In this document: positions 33,690-45,791 of the stretch, piece by piece | How positions within the stretch are numbered: position 1 is the first letter of the stretch | How the letters are laid out: every line of letters begins with the position of its first letter | Source: Aspidiotus rigidus | Taxonomy: Eukaryota; Arthropoda; Insecta; Hemiptera; Diaspididae | NCBI GenBank assembly: GCA_035079385.1 | Contig: JAVHKY010000010.1 | Coordinates: 2,046,001 to 2,110,000 of the forward strand | Length of the DNA stretch: 64,000 nt | Direction: 5' to 3' | The notes under the pieces: model-generated | What the model saw: the letters and a program-made list of their open reading frames with translations, nothing else | What the model was told of the DNA's origin: nothing | Databases searched by the model: none | Program-made: the position numbers and the translations under genes

Positions 33690-36430
33690 CTTTTCGCGCT
33701 TATGTCGCATTTACAAAATACCGCCCATCCTCCACGATGTAGTAGGTGCGAGTTGCGTGTATATTTAATTTTGTTTCCTCCAACACCGAAATCGACCCTC
33801 TCGGGTAAAACTTCAGTGAAGGAAGAATCTACTCTGCGAACCCCCTCTTCTACTCGGCAACTGCAAAGTTGTTTTGGCAACCGTCAAGCGGCAGTGCCGC
33901 CTTGGCAAGCACGAAAACATAAGAACACACACAACAACAAAACCATCACAATACACAATGTAGTAGATCACTGTTGGAGTTCCTTCATTTTCTTCTCTCT
34001 TTAGAGATGATCTTAGTCCTCTTCTTCCTGCAAATCTGGATGTTGATGGTCCACAGGTGTCGAGTAGGCCATAGCGTGGTTCTGCATTTGCCTATTCATT
34101 CCCGGTCCACCTTCCTCTTCATGACGGTGGCCACAAATGCAGACACCTGGTTTCATGCTTCTTCGGAACCTAGCATGGTGGGTCGGATCAAGCGCTTCAT
34201 CTACCCCGATTTCTTGAAAAGACCGACTAAGCTTGTCCCGCTCACGTCTCCATGCCTCACCTTCAAATAAGGTGCGTTGTGGTCCATCATCCCGCCCTTG
34301 GTCACAGTGCGAACACGCTGCCTGCTTAACTTTCTTTAACTTTTCGTGAAGGTACTTGTTGGGGCAGCCATGGCCGCTTTAAACCTACGTCAGGTGGAAG
34401 TTCAGCTCATACACTTATCAAAGTCGCGTATTAGCGCACGAGTTGTCCATGTACCCAGCTCACTCTGGGCAATTCTTGCTTTCCACTTAACAAGCAAGGA
34501 GCGTCTGGCCTCCTGCTTGTCCCGCCAAGCTTCTTGGTTGGTCGTCGTCGTCTTCTTTGCTCTGAACATCACTGCTCTCTCCTCAGCAAGGAGCTCGATT
34601 GGTGGGGAACGTGCTAATATACAAAGAGCCTCCGTCGGGATAGTGCGGTAGGCTGGATCTTTACCATCTTTCTCCTTCTGTATGGTATCTTCATGGAGTC
34701 GGCCTATACTGGCGCACTGTGTAGGAGGATCGACAAGCTTCTTGCTTCTCTCGGTCCTCCTAGGTTCCTCATCAGGCGGTTTAGGTATCCAATTACCCGG
34801 CCCGCCTTTTCCGCTGCCATCAGGAAATGGTGCCTGAAGCTCAGCGTTGAGATCAAACCAGATGCCCAGGTATTTCATTTGCTTCTTGGTTTCAATTTCC
34901 ACACCTTGCAGGCGAAAGGTGGGTGGACTGAACTTCCGACGGGTTGTGAGTAAAATGGCCTCCGTCTTACCAACTCCAAGTTCGAGCCCAGCCGAGTCGA
35001 TCCAACGCGTCACTTGCTCTAGAGCCCGGTTTACCCCGCTCTCCACCGCTACAGTTGTTTCGGCAGTGCATACCACCAGGGTGTCATCCGCATAGCAGAT
35101 AAGCTTAACCCCCGGTGGCAGCTTCACCTTGAATATAGCACCACAAAAGCGGCCCAAGGACCGACCCCTACGGCACCCCACAAGTAACAGGGCGCTTTAC
35201 TGCACAAGCAGACGTCTCTGCTTGGATTTCACGACAGCTATGATAGCTGCTAACCATCCTGAGACTCCTGCGTCCACAAGAGCTTCCACTATCCTCTTCC
35301 ATGGAATCGAATTGAACGCATTTCTTATGTCAAGGCTGACGGCTGCGCAAAACTGACGCATAGCAATCGCTGACTCGGCTGACCTCTTCAGTCGGATCCC
35401 AGTATCTGGTGTGCAGCGTCCAGTTTGAAAACCGTACTGACTACTAGAGTTTAATCTCTTTCCTTCAGATAGCTCTCCAGTCGACAGTTTCCCAACATTG
35501 TCCAGCAGACAGAGTGGACGATAAGATGGTAGACCAGATGGTTTATCCTTCTTATCGATCAACGCAAGCCCTGCTTCCTTTCAGTCCCCCAACAATTGCC
35601 GATTTGAATGAATCAACGAGCAGTGCTGGGTTAACTGAATGTATGGCACTCCAGACTGGCTCTGGAATCTCATCCGGGCCCGGAGGCTTCCAATACTTAC
35701 CCCGCAGTCTGTTGACTGCTGCATCCACCTCCTCGGTACCTAGGAGGGATATACCCTCCCCTTCTACTATTGGTAACGTTACCATTGGTGATGGCTGCTG
35801 TGGGAACAAGCCATCGAAACAACCGGCTCCATCCGGCTCATTGCTGAGAGGTCCGTTAGCTTCTTGAGCACTATCTTATAAGACTTTCCGAACGCGCCGT
35901 CCTCCGCCATCTCGCACAGCTCTTGCCGTGCAGCACTCTCGCTGTCCTTTATGGCTTTCTTCAGCCTTTTGCGAGCCAGCTGGTATTCAGGTGCAACCGC
36001 CCGCGCCCCTTCGCGGCCTCTACTACGCTGGTATATCCCGCGCTGACGGTTGCACTCTTTTCTTAACTCGGTAATATAATTGGTCCGCCAGTAAACAACT
36101 CTCCGCCTGGGCATGGCTACATCGCATGCTTTGGTGACAGTCTTTATCATCTTCTCTGCTGTCGCCTCTGGATTATCTTCTTGCTCTTGCCCTTGATCCC
36201 ACGTGAGAGCAAGGTAGCTAGCTTTCAAACGGTCGCTATTCAGCTTCTTAGCGGTCCATTTGCTTACTAGCTTTAGTAGAGCAGCGACCTCAACTTCCCA
36301 AAAGTTGTTATACCGGTGATCGCTCCCAGAAAGCTCCTTGTCCAGTACTGCTCGGCCTTCTATTCTTCGGGCTAGGCTCTCTGAGGCAAAGATGACGTCA
36401 ACAATGGACCCGTGTTCTTGATGCACTCGG
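33690..36430 (-). mobile_element. R1-clade-like non-LTR retrotransposon, 5'-truncated
   Basis: A minus-strand element that is clearly more GC-rich than its surroundings. It begins inside the endonuclease at 36430, runs through reverse transcriptase, and ends with a C-terminal zinc-knuckle-type region near 34200. 33690-34000 is probably its 3' untranslated region. The retained order (endonuclease end, RT, C-terminal Cys/His block) is that of ORF2 of the R1/LOA group; ORF1 and the 5' half are missing. No tail or target duplication could be fixed. Confidence 0.65.
34195..36426 (-). pseudogene. R1-like ORF2: endonuclease end, reverse transcriptase, Cys/His C-terminus
   Basis: Order on the minus strand. 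36420: SIVDVIFASESLARRIEG then LSGSDHR, the SDH end of an APE endonuclease. 35700: GKYWKPPGPDEIPEPVW, the RT entry (LKPGKAPGPDGIP block). 35540: KKDKPSGLPSYRPLCLLDN, FQTGRCTPD, VSLDIRNAFNSIPW, the first catalytic aspartate block. 35100: ICYADDTLVV, the active site; then GKTEAILLT and KYLGIWFD. About 34330: a Cys/His block (CSHCDQ, then RTLFEGEAWRRERD), matching the HC...HTLFECPAW..ER signature of R1-group ORF2. Frameshifts near 35190 and 35555, stops around 34370 and a deletion after 34850 kill it. The copy at 61.15-61.73 kb keeps part of the region deleted here. Confidence 0.7.
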
Positions 36431-36436
36431 GTAGAA

Positions 36437-37250
36437 TAGGGTACATTCTTCCAAGAAAAAAAAATGTTCAGATGTAGTTGTAGAATTGTATCGCGCGTAA
36501 GTATGTTAGAGTTGAGTTTATTGTTTCGCAGTTGTTATTTAGTTTTGAAATGATGGAATTCTGTAAGATGGGTTCCGTTTTGATTTTTCGCAATTTGTTG
36601 AAATTTAGGTCTTTCCAATTTTTATACCAAAGTTGAGAAATTTTCGCGAAATAATAGTTTTCAAGATCTTCTGGCGGCGTGAGTGTAGGGTCTGTTATTT
36701 TGGAGGAAGAAATGGCTTTTTTAGCTGCTTTGTCTACAGCATCGTGTGGTGGATAGTCGATATATGGCCCGGAATCGAATTAGTAGTGAGATTGGAGTTA
36801 ATTGATTTGATTGTGAGAAGTGTCAGATAAATTCTTTGTAAGACAGGGTTAATTGAGAACTTGTTTGTGATAGATTGGAGAGATGAAAGGGAATCTGTTA
36901 AGAGTAGATAGTTTTTATGCGGTTCAAGTTGAGCACTTTGGGAAAGACATGCCAATATGGCTATTAATTTGGCTGAGTAGATTGAAAGGGAATTACGTAT
37001 TCGACGGGCTGTTATATGGAATATGCGTCTGATTGTATTTTGATCCATCTGTTAAAACATAAAATGTGGTCAAAAAAATCTTTCAATAATTTCACTTGCG
37101 GAAATGCCCATGGGGGAGGGATTGTTGACGTGATAAGTACTAGGGAATTTAGTTTGAGTTTATGTGTGAGAGAAATTTTTAGATTGGTTGGAATATGTTC
37201 CTTTAAATGACCAATGAAGGATGGGTTAATGTAAGAGATGATGGAATGTG
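36437..37250 (-). pseudogene. I/Jockey-type retrotransposon, RNase H and C-terminal fragment
   Basis: Minus strand. A PPWAFP block at about 37110 is followed by LTDGSKYNQT (RNase H first Asp, 37040), SIYSAKLIAIL (Glu block normally xAELxAI; here K replaces E), YLLLTDSLSSLQSITN (third Asp block) and SIPGHISTIHH (WxPGHxGI without W). Beyond, in other frames, come DKAAKKA and a KLRKIK block near 36540. The missing Glu and several frame changes show it is dead. It lies immediately upstream of the R1-like element in the same orientation, so the two were probably joined by insertion or deletion. Confidence 0.6.
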
Positions 37251-37261
37251 TAGAATTTTGA

Positions 37262-37322
37262 GAAAATTCCTTAACGAAGTTGATGATCTAGAATGTAGGA
37301 AATCTGTTTCATGGGTTCATTA
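37262..37322 (+). mobile_element. Isolated family A left end
   Basis: ttccttaacgaagttgatg then aggaaatctgtttcatggg: the outer and inner words of a family A terminus without any 45-bp unit behind it. Confidence 0.4.
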
Positions 37323-40050
37323 TTTAATTTCGATTACTACTTAATATAGCTCTAGAGTACAATTTTTCCTGGTCCCTTGAAGAGTCGAAATGCCTCCTCG
37401 TTCGTCGACATTTCTACTCTTCTTTTATAATTATGTAACACAAAAATATTAAACTCGGTATGATAATTGCCTAGCAGCTCAGTCAAGGCGTAATGTACCT
37501 CTAGCATAACTCTAAAACGATGGATTGTAATCGCAAGCCTTAAAAGTTGAACATTGAAACGTCTAAATATAAACTCGTATCCTGATTGTATATTACATTT
37601 GTAACACAGAAATCGCAAATTCTTCAACTCCGTTATAGCTTGAAAGTCATAATTTTTCCAAATCACCTCTCCTTGTCAATGAATTAAGTTATGTTCGGAA
37701 CTCATTTGTTCGTTATAAGTCGGTACATTTGAAGATTTTATGGACGAAGTTGTACAGTTATTTTTATGTCTTTCAACGGAACGATCTACCGTCAACAATG
37801 AAACAATGAAACAATATTCATTCGCAAAGTGCATTACCCATCAATTTTATCGGTATGTATATACGTAAACTCAATCCATGCACTTACTATAGTTGTCGAT
37901 TTTGAAAATTTTCATTTTCGCCGCTATATCATGGTCAACAAGTATATTGAGGATAATGGGAAATATGGGTTAGAATAACCTTACTGAATGCTCGTCTCAA
38001 AATTTCACATATTTCATAGCCTATCTTGTTTTGAGCCTTTCTAAATACTTTTAGCGGCGTTGAATTTCGTTAGTAGAGAAATAAATAATGAAAATAAAGC
38101 TTTCAGAATATGTCATGGAAAAAGTAGAAGCAAATCTAATTACCCTGGATATCTATTGATAATAATTCATTGTAAGACTCAAAAACAGCAATTGTGGTTT
38201 TACAGTATAAGAAAGAAGAGCGTTGGTGATACAGAGGAAATAGGATTGAGAGAAAAGTTTCAAAATTTGATCATGGAAAAAAAAAAAAAATCGTCTGAAC
38301 AGCTTTTATGAACCTATAAATTTTATGAGAAATTCCTAGCTTCAAGTTGTACAAGAGAAATAAATTATCGATATCCTCTTATCCTCCAAAATCTTGCCTC
38401 ATGTTCCCAATTTTTATTTGAGATTGATTGAACACGGTGGGATAAAATGTTACGGTGAACCAATATTAAATAAATAATTAATTTTATATTTGAGATCTCT
38501 GTTCTATCGTCTAGATTATACTGAATTCTCGATCTCGGGCATTTCGTCGTCAAATTTTCGATCATGAACATAGATTTATTCCACTTGCACTACGTCAGGA
38601 GCTCATCAAATACGATGTTGGTTACAGAGGATATTTTTCCAAAAAAATGTAAAAAACGCCGGTAAAAAGGGAGGAGAAGCGCGCCTGCCTCTTGTTGTTT
38701 GGTAAAAAGTATGACCCCTTATCGGACCCAATGTTTTAAAATATCTGTTCGAAATGATGTCCTTTCTCCTCGTAATGAATCGAAATTCTCATACATATTA
38801 TGAATCCCTGATCTATAGTTATGCTCTTTTCAAATCTAGGTAATGATTTTGTATTTCTGAGAAATATCATTTGATCCAAGAAAAGACCCTGGATGGTACC
38901 TAACAACTTTGAAACGTTTGAAAACATCGCAAAACATTGATTATCTCGCAATAATAATAATAGCAGTATAGCCAGTTCCTAAATCACGTTTTTCTTTTTT
39001 TTTTCAAACTAGACGATGAGATCATCGTATTTTGCGACCCACGTCATTAAATGTTTGATGATGTTTTAAAAAATATATCATGGTAAATTGAAAAGAATAA
39101 TATGTAGTGATAAGCATTACACGCTTATTCACTTTTCTATTTCATTTAGATGTATTTATTGGCTGATGTACCTCGAGACCTAACCGTAGCATTCTTCATC
39201 GCAATTTCCTTTTTAATTTCTCATAATAGGCCTATATTTCTATGAGCAATCACGAATTCGAAGAATGATTTTTAAAAGTTTGGAAAATTACGTAGTACCG
39301 AGTCTGTTTAGGGTGAACTTGAACATACCGGTATCTATATTGAATTGTAAGAGTGATACATTAATACAAGTAAGAATGGAGGCGCAAATAAAAACGTGTC
39401 GTGATGTACGTAAGTGGTTCTTGATGTAGAAAAAAGGAAAAAATAATGTTCGTCAAACTCATACCATTAGAATGATGAGGAAACGCCATTAAAACTGTGC
39501 CCCTTTCACAGTTTGCCAGTGTTCGAATTGCTTCTATCAAGAAATTTCAGAGAATTTTTTCAAGAGCAATATTTATACTTTGTCGCCTTCAGAGATTGAA
39601 AGCAGGAGGATGGAATTTCACTGTGGGAAAATCTTCCCAGGGTTGTCCTTGAATCTTGGTGTCCTGTAGTAATATAGTAGAAATACTTCTAAAATCCGAA
39701 GAGAATTAATAATAGTAAGAAAACTGCCAGACTACCACGAGTATATGGAAATATAAAAACCCGACTAGAATTACAATACCGTGTTTTTCATGGCCCTGAA
39801 ACATGGATGAAAAGAATCGTAGACGTGTTCAAAATGATAAACGTCTATCAGGAACTAATAAGCTCAAAACCCGGCAATCTTCAACGAACTTGAGAAAGAA
39901 ATTTAGTTGCCTTTGCAAATTTTACAATGGCAGCACGGAATCCGCAAGTTCCGTACTCTGCGGCTCAGGAGGTACCTCAAATTAAAAGTTGGGCACGAAT
40001 GCTTTTGCGTTTACATACGCGGAACTGTTTTTGTAAGTCTACATTTTTCC
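37323..40050. other. No gene seen
   Basis: AT-rich. A 60-codon plus frame (39803-39985; starts MDEKNRRRVQNDKR) has a possible donor (ggag|gtacct, 39972) and could be a first exon, but nothing supports it further. Confidence 0.25.
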
Positions 40051-40054
40051 AAGT

Positions 40055-40175
40055 CTCCCTTTATCATGTGTATAGCTTGAAGTCGAAATTTATTCAAATA
40101 CAGCTCGGAGGTCGAACTTTTTTTGAAAGTCGATATTTTTCCAAGACCTTCTATCATACGTCAGGAAACCGGATC
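40055..40175 (+). mobile_element. Degenerate family A units
   Basis: Three decayed 45-bp units (agcttgaagtcgaaattt, agctcggaggtcgaact, gtcgatatttttccaag). Confidence 0.35.
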
Positions 40176-40189
40176 ACAAGTCAAAGAAC

Positions 40190-41135
40190 TTTGGGAGCCT
40201 AGCTTATTATACCCGAAAAGTACGAATGGACTTGAAATTGACTGCTGAAATCATTGCAACACAGCAGGTTTAAGGTTGATCGAAAAATTTGTAGGTGTCG
40301 ACTTGAAATCAACCTCAGTTTCAAGTCTACGTCGACCAGTGTACATTCCCAGAGATCTACAAGTTTACTTGAAATCAACTTGACGGCTGACGAATCAACC
40401 ATTGCCGCTCTAGTCAAGCGTAATCAAGATTGTACATGGCCCCCATTACAAATTATGAGTATGAATTTTATCTGCGAGTAGCAAAGTCACCTAACAAACA
40501 AAATGTCACAAGGGGGTGGCTGTATTCCGACTGTAGATCGACGTCGATTTGAGGTCGATTCAAAGTCGACCAACGTAGATTATTAGAGCTAATCGAATTA
40601 ATATCGATTCAACAGAGTAGTCAATTTCATGATAGTAAAAAAATTTGGGAAATTCGACTGGAAGTCGACTCCAGATTCACGTGAATTTTAGGTCAATTTG
40701 AAGTCGACCAGCGTCCATAAATTGACTTGAAATTGACTCGACAAAGCAGTCGAATTTCAGGTTGATTGGAAAATGTAGAATGGTCGCCTTGATGAAGGGC
40801 AGTTCACCCATATTCTGAGACTTAGTACCGCCAACACTGCGAGACTCAATTTGGATATTACATTTTACCGCCCCCCTTCGGGACTCAATTCGGCAACGAA
40901 AGCAGGTACCCTCGCTCGAGGAACTCAGTTCGGGTGCGTCCAGCTCAAACTCGATTTTGAGTTGACCAACGTACTTTGCCGAATGATAATGAACTGATCT
41001 AAAATGACCCAACAGAGCGGAATTAATTTCGGGTGGATAGTAAATTTAAAGACGATTATTGGAAATAGTCCCGGAATTGACGTGGGAAATGAGTTGAAAT
41101 GAAGTCGACATGTTGACATATGATATCGACGTTAA
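40190..41135 (+). repeat. Family B repeat (GTCGAC/TCGATT-saturated)
   Basis: Unusually dense in tcgac, tcgat and gtcgac words. A recognisable unit runs: gactccagattcacg, 'gatttgaggtcgattcaaag', gtcgaccaacgta, aacagagtagtc, aaatttgggaaa. It occurs about every 130-160 bp. Other blocks of the same family are at 48.64, 51.47 and 54.57 kb. Frames through it are repeat-derived and not genes. Confidence 0.6.
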
Positions 41136-41585
41136 TGTGAGTTAAATTTAACGAAGACCTTGCAAGAAGTGTATTTCCAGTCCAATCAACGGGCGATATC
41201 GTTCATCGGGAGAGCAAGTTCTGGCGGGCGTCAGCTATTTAGAAATATGATTTGCTTGGAGAAGTATCGGTTCAGAAATTCTATAGTTGCTATTGCTGGG
41301 TGTTGAGGACTGAAAGAAGTGGTGATGGCGAGAAATGGTGAACTGGATGATCTGCCTTGGAAACTTCTTCTTTTTTGATATCTTCACTGTCGGATGTGTT
41401 ATTATTTATCAAAAATCAATCACCTTTTTCTAAGTATGGTTTATTTTAAGGAAGATGAATCTGTTCGGAGGATTCCTGACTTACCAATGATATTTTCTTA
41501 AGACGTCACCCAAAAATATTCTTGACGCGTGTATCATGTACCAACCACTCTGAATCCAAATAATACTCTTCATACCACTTATCTG
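41136..41585. other. No gene seen
   Basis: Mixed sequence before the retrotransposon; no motif. Confidence 0.25.
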
Positions 41586-43390
41586 AAAACTTGAATTCTA
41601 ACCTTTTACTTCATATCTTTGTTAATAAGAAATTGTGTCCCCCAAGGATCAAATTTAGTGACACCCTTTTTCTCATCGTCATCAACAATATAACAAACAA
41701 CATAAAATTTTTAATTCAAACCCTACTATTCTCTGACGACCTAAGCATCCATTTACGTTCCAGCAATCCAACACGCGCCCACCGCCTACTTCAAGAAACA
41801 ATCGCTTGGCTTTCCCTCCTAGGATTCCGCATTTCCTACCCCAAAACCAAACTCGTCGTCTTCCAAAAACCACGCCAGAAAATCATTACATTATACCCCC
41901 TCTCAAAATTGCTAACTGCCCCATCCCACAAGTTCTTGGCCTCAACTTCCACAACCATCACTCTTGGATCCCTCGTATCAAACTAACAAGATCGAAATGC
42001 CTTCGAGCACTCGATGTCCTGAAATTCCTTTCCCAACCTCAAGAAGGTTATAACCGAAGAATCCTCCTCTACCGCTATCAAAGCTTAATCCGATCCATCC
42101 TCGATTACGGCTCACGCATTTAAAACTACTCGACTCTGTCCAAAATTTTACACTTAGAATAGCTACTAGAGCATTCCGAACCAGCCTCTGTACAGACACT
42201 GGCTTCCGCCAACTTCATTGTCGACGCCTCAAACTAACAACCAACTCCCTCACAACTATCCTGCAGTATCCTCAAATCCCTGTCCACCATCCTCACCATA
42301 ACCAAAACTCCGTGACCAATCTCGAACTCCAATTAGCACGCCCCTTCAAGTTCCATTGTCTTAACCACGTCGTTCCCTCAGCTCCTCCGTGGCTCTTTAC
42401 TCCTCCCAAAATAATTCGCGATCTAAAACGCCTCCGTCGTCTTTTAACTACTTCCGAAGAATACCCCAGGCACAGTTTAACAAAATTCTTAACACCTTTC
42501 ACAACCCTACACTACGTTTCATCGATGGATCTAAACATCAAAACAAAACCGGCTTCGCATACTCAGCAGGTCACATCACAGTCTTTCAACGACGCCGCAA
42601 CACCGCATCCGTCTTCACCACTGAATTACAAGCAATCTATAGCTGTTTAGAACACATCCTCACTAGCCTACCCTCTCGTCTTCCCATCAACCATTCTTGG
42701 TCATTTCCGACTCCCTGTCATCACTTGACGCCATATCCAACCACACCTCCTCTCACCCACTCATAAATTGTTTCACACCATCCCCGTCCCATTATTCTTC
42801 AACTGGGTTCTTGGTCACGAGGGTATCCCAAGAAATGAAAATGCCGACAAAACAGCCAAACTAGCAACCCGTACCCCTTCAGTCAACCGTTATATCCTCC
42901 CCTCACGCTCAGATCTCTCTAAATATATCAACAAATGCATCACTGAAGCATGGTTCACTTATTGGTCTAATCTCAAATCACACCGAGCCCAAATTAAAAA
43001 ATTCCCATCCTGTGGACTCTTCAAATCTGTTGAGATGGATAAAAGAAATAGTTATCACCCGTCGCAAAATCGGCCACATCAGACTCACTCACATACCCCT
43101 CTCATCTTTCATTTTATGTCTCTCTCATACCCTCATTGCAAATCTGACCCCCCCCCCCTTATCCGTTCAACACAGCTTTTGCTACTCCAACTTAACCCAA
43201 CTCCGCAATTCCTTATCCGTTCCTCGACACGACCAAGCAGAGGCACTATCAGATAACTTCCCCTCCATCCCCAACATATTCAACTTTCTACGACAAGCTA
43301 ACTTCCTCTCACGCATCTAAACACAATTTCGCGGAGCTCATAGCCCTGAGGGTAGGCTGCGGGTAGCTCGTAAATTGATTAAAAAAATAT
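41586..43390 (+). pseudogene. I/Jockey-type retrotransposon with RNase H, 5'-truncated
   Basis: The longest retrotransposon copy of its type here. In order: FSDTLFLIVINNITNN (a PQGSVLSPxLF block with the PQGS part lost); LFSDDLSIHL (active site, F-S-D-D for Y-A-D-D); FRISYPKTKLVVFQK; LGLNFHNHHSWIP; LLYRYQSLIRSILDYGS; TRAFRTS; then RNase H with FIDGSKHQNKTGF, TTELQAIYSCLE, a DSLSSL block in another frame (42700), and FFNWVLGHEGIPRNENADK. The C-terminal VITRRKIGHIRLTH block is at 43050, and a stop at 43320 is followed by a 3' UTR ending in an A/TA-rich tail (43380). At least four frame changes. Its G+C and C-rich codons set it off from the AT-rich flanks. Confidence 0.7.
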
Positions 43391-43645
43391 ATATCTATAT
43401 ACGCCTTTCTCTTTACCTTTCATTAAATGAAAAAACGAGCTTCAACTAAGCGAGATGTTGAGACTCACAATAAGGTGAGATTTCAAACTTTTCGAAATCG
43501 CTCTCTCAACCTCCAGAAGCAGATCATAGAAAGCTTTTCCCTGTTCTCTATTGCTATAATGAATTATATTTTTCATCAACATAGTTATAGGAAAATTTCT
43601 TTATCATATCTGAGCTATTTTCACCTAGTACAAACTGCGATTCCA

Positions 43646-44155
43646 TGAAAATTCGCCGCAGATAATTCACCGTGGAGGAGAATTGACCGCAAGAAAACTG
43701 ACCACAAGAAAATTCACCAAATTTCAAATTTTTTCCTCCCAAAACGTGATATTGTATTATTTTGATCAGCGTAATACACATAATTCTGTTAGCGTTACCT
43801 AAAAGACATCGCGAGGAGGTCGACTTATTCGTCATCAATGTCAAATCCGTTCAAAAATACATGTAAAAAGATTGAAAGCTGCTCACTGTTCTTTTTTTAT
43901 GCTTTGTTCACTTTTTACTTTTACCGACCCTATGGAGGAAGGAGGAAGTTTTCATACGTTTATTTTAATTCATACAATTTCCCATAAGCAGAAATTAACT
44001 TTTTTTTTCAGCGCAGTGAATTTTTTTTCGCGGTGGAAAATTTTTTTGGCCGCCGTGAATTTAACCCTGTCTCTGCGGCGAATTTTATTGCGATGAATTT
44101 TCAGCAGCGAGGGATTTTCTTGAGGTGAATATTCTCGCGGCGAATTTTCCCGTGA
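43646..44155. mobile_element. Non-autonomous element with attcgccgc subterminal repeats
   Basis: gaaaattcgccgcagataat and following aattcaccgtgg, gaattgaccgcaag words at the left are mirrored at the right by ggcgaattttatt, gaggtgaatattctcgcgg and cgaattttcccg. Multiple copies of a 12-14 bp unit (aaaattcgccgcnaga) face inward from each end. The word attcgcc is shared with the MULE ends at 1840 and 3150, so this may be a MULE-related MITE. Centre AT-rich. Confidence 0.5.
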
Positions 44156-44159
44156 CCCA

Positions 44160-44307
44160 CACTACTGAGAAGATAGAAGGAGGGAGACGAGGAATTGGCC
44201 GTAAGAAACTGTCATGGCTCTGGAAAATTCGTAGCTGGACTGGAATAACCGCATTCGGAGAGCTATGCAGGGCGGCGGTATCACGAACTCTCCGACTCAA
44301 CACGTAA
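44160..44307 (+). pseudogene. Non-LTR reverse transcriptase, C-terminal scrap
   Basis: GGRRGIGRKKLSWLWKIRSW followed by TGITAFGELCRAA and a stop at 44305. This is the conserved tail (GRRKxSWLxNIRxWTG) of the endonuclease-reverse transcriptases to which the fragment at 61.93-62.9 kb also belongs; there the chain ends just before this block. It abuts the right end of the attcgccgc element, so it may be the target of that insertion. Confidence 0.55.
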
Positions 44308-45299
44308 ACCGTCCAGAGAACGCATACGCTCTAGGAGTATGGCACGTAAAAAAAAAGATTTGGTCAAAATCTATTGTGAAAGATATTTTGCAACCAAAGA
44401 TATATCTTAGCATGCTCAAGTTTCTCCCTAAGATCAACGATTTTTCCTTCTAGTTTCAATATTATTCGTGATTGTTCCGATTATATTGCATTTTGATTCA
44501 CTGGAGATAACTCGGAAAATATATTTTTTTTTTTTTTTTTTAAGCCGCAAGTTCATGAGCACGATTTGATATCTTTTTTTCTTTATTTGTAATGGAAGAT
44601 GAATGAAAATTACAAATTATTTTTCTATATAAAGCTTGCGATTGTATGTAAAACATATCTGTGTTGTTTCTGTATAAAATATGGGTGGCTGCACGTATAC
44701 TAAAAATGTGTTGAAACCTTCTTTTCTTACATAGATCTGTGTACTTTATATTACGCAAAAAAAAAAAAAAAGACAGCGACAGTGAAGTCTTAGCAACCTT
44801 TTTATGACCTGTACTAGAATTTAACGAATGCCATAGAGACTCAATATTGTAATACTATATAGATAAAAACACGCAACAGTAGTGTCTTGTATGTAAAACG
44901 TGTTTTGCCATCTACAGAGAATAAAAGTATATGACGATGAACAGAAAAATAACGACGTGTAATATTTCAAAAGTTTGATGCGTGCCTAATCGGTACCTTA
45001 CGGTACCCCAAGTGCACTTCGTGTTCTTCTGTTGACCCAAGTACATCATTCAAATAGGAAAAATGGACCATCTATCTCTCCAATTTACCTTTGGTCAACG
45101 GGAAGTGGAACGAGATACTTTTAAGATAATCATTATAATTTCGATATAAACACGATCGGAATATTTTTTCTGTCTTGTCCACTTTTTACATTAACAGTCT
45201 TTTTTGCAGACGAAAGGATTCCATCCTAATTTATGATAGAAATGATACCTAGCCACGACCGTCTGTATTAAAGAGATAAGCTGGGAGCTTTGTATCAGA
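44308..45299. other. No gene seen
   Basis: AT-rich with T and A runs (44526, 44757). No motif. Confidence 0.3.
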
Positions 45300-45585
45300 A
45301 TTCAGAAAGACTTTTAATTTTAAAAAATTAAAAATATCAATCAATAAAAAATTATTAAAAAATAATTTTAAAAAATAATAATATAATAACAAATTTAAAT
45401 TTAATATAATTTTTATTAATTTTATTTATATTCGTTTTCTTATATCAATTTATTAATTGATTTTTAAATTATTCTTTAATAACTTTTTTATTAATTGATA
45501 TTTTAATTTTTTTAATTATTTTGAATTAGGTAATTGTTGTATTAATAAAATTAGAAATATTGATAATAAATTTTTACAAAGTTAC
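45300..45585. other. Extremely AT-rich block
   Basis: Almost only A and T for 280 bp (ttaattaattgatttttaaa-like). It shares phrases such as tttttttattaattgatatt with 49445. It might be a nuclear copy of mitochondrial DNA or an AT satellite; no mitochondrial gene was recognised. Confidence 0.4.
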
Positions 45586-45791
45586 AAAAAACCATGCCTT
45601 TGTAGCAGAGCATCTCCGAAAATCCGTCCATGATTGCAAGTTGAACCAGGCCGTTTTGCTCCACTACGAAAACCCCTTTCAGAGATAACTGCGGCCTTTG
45701 AACATGTTGAAATTGAATCAATACGTTTCTGTATGAAATTACGGTCATCCATAATGACGAGGATACTCTCGTGCGGTCTTTTGCATTTTAA
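45586..45791. other. No gene seen
   Basis: Spacer between the AT-rich block and the family A copy. Confidence 0.25.

Noticed and set aside
34346..35095. Several plus-strand ORFs of 80-100 codons
   Set aside because: Shadows of the minus-strand R1-like ORF2 in GC-rich sequence.
39803..39985. Possible first exon MDEKNRRRV...
   Set aside because: Donor weak and no downstream exon; kept only as a remark.
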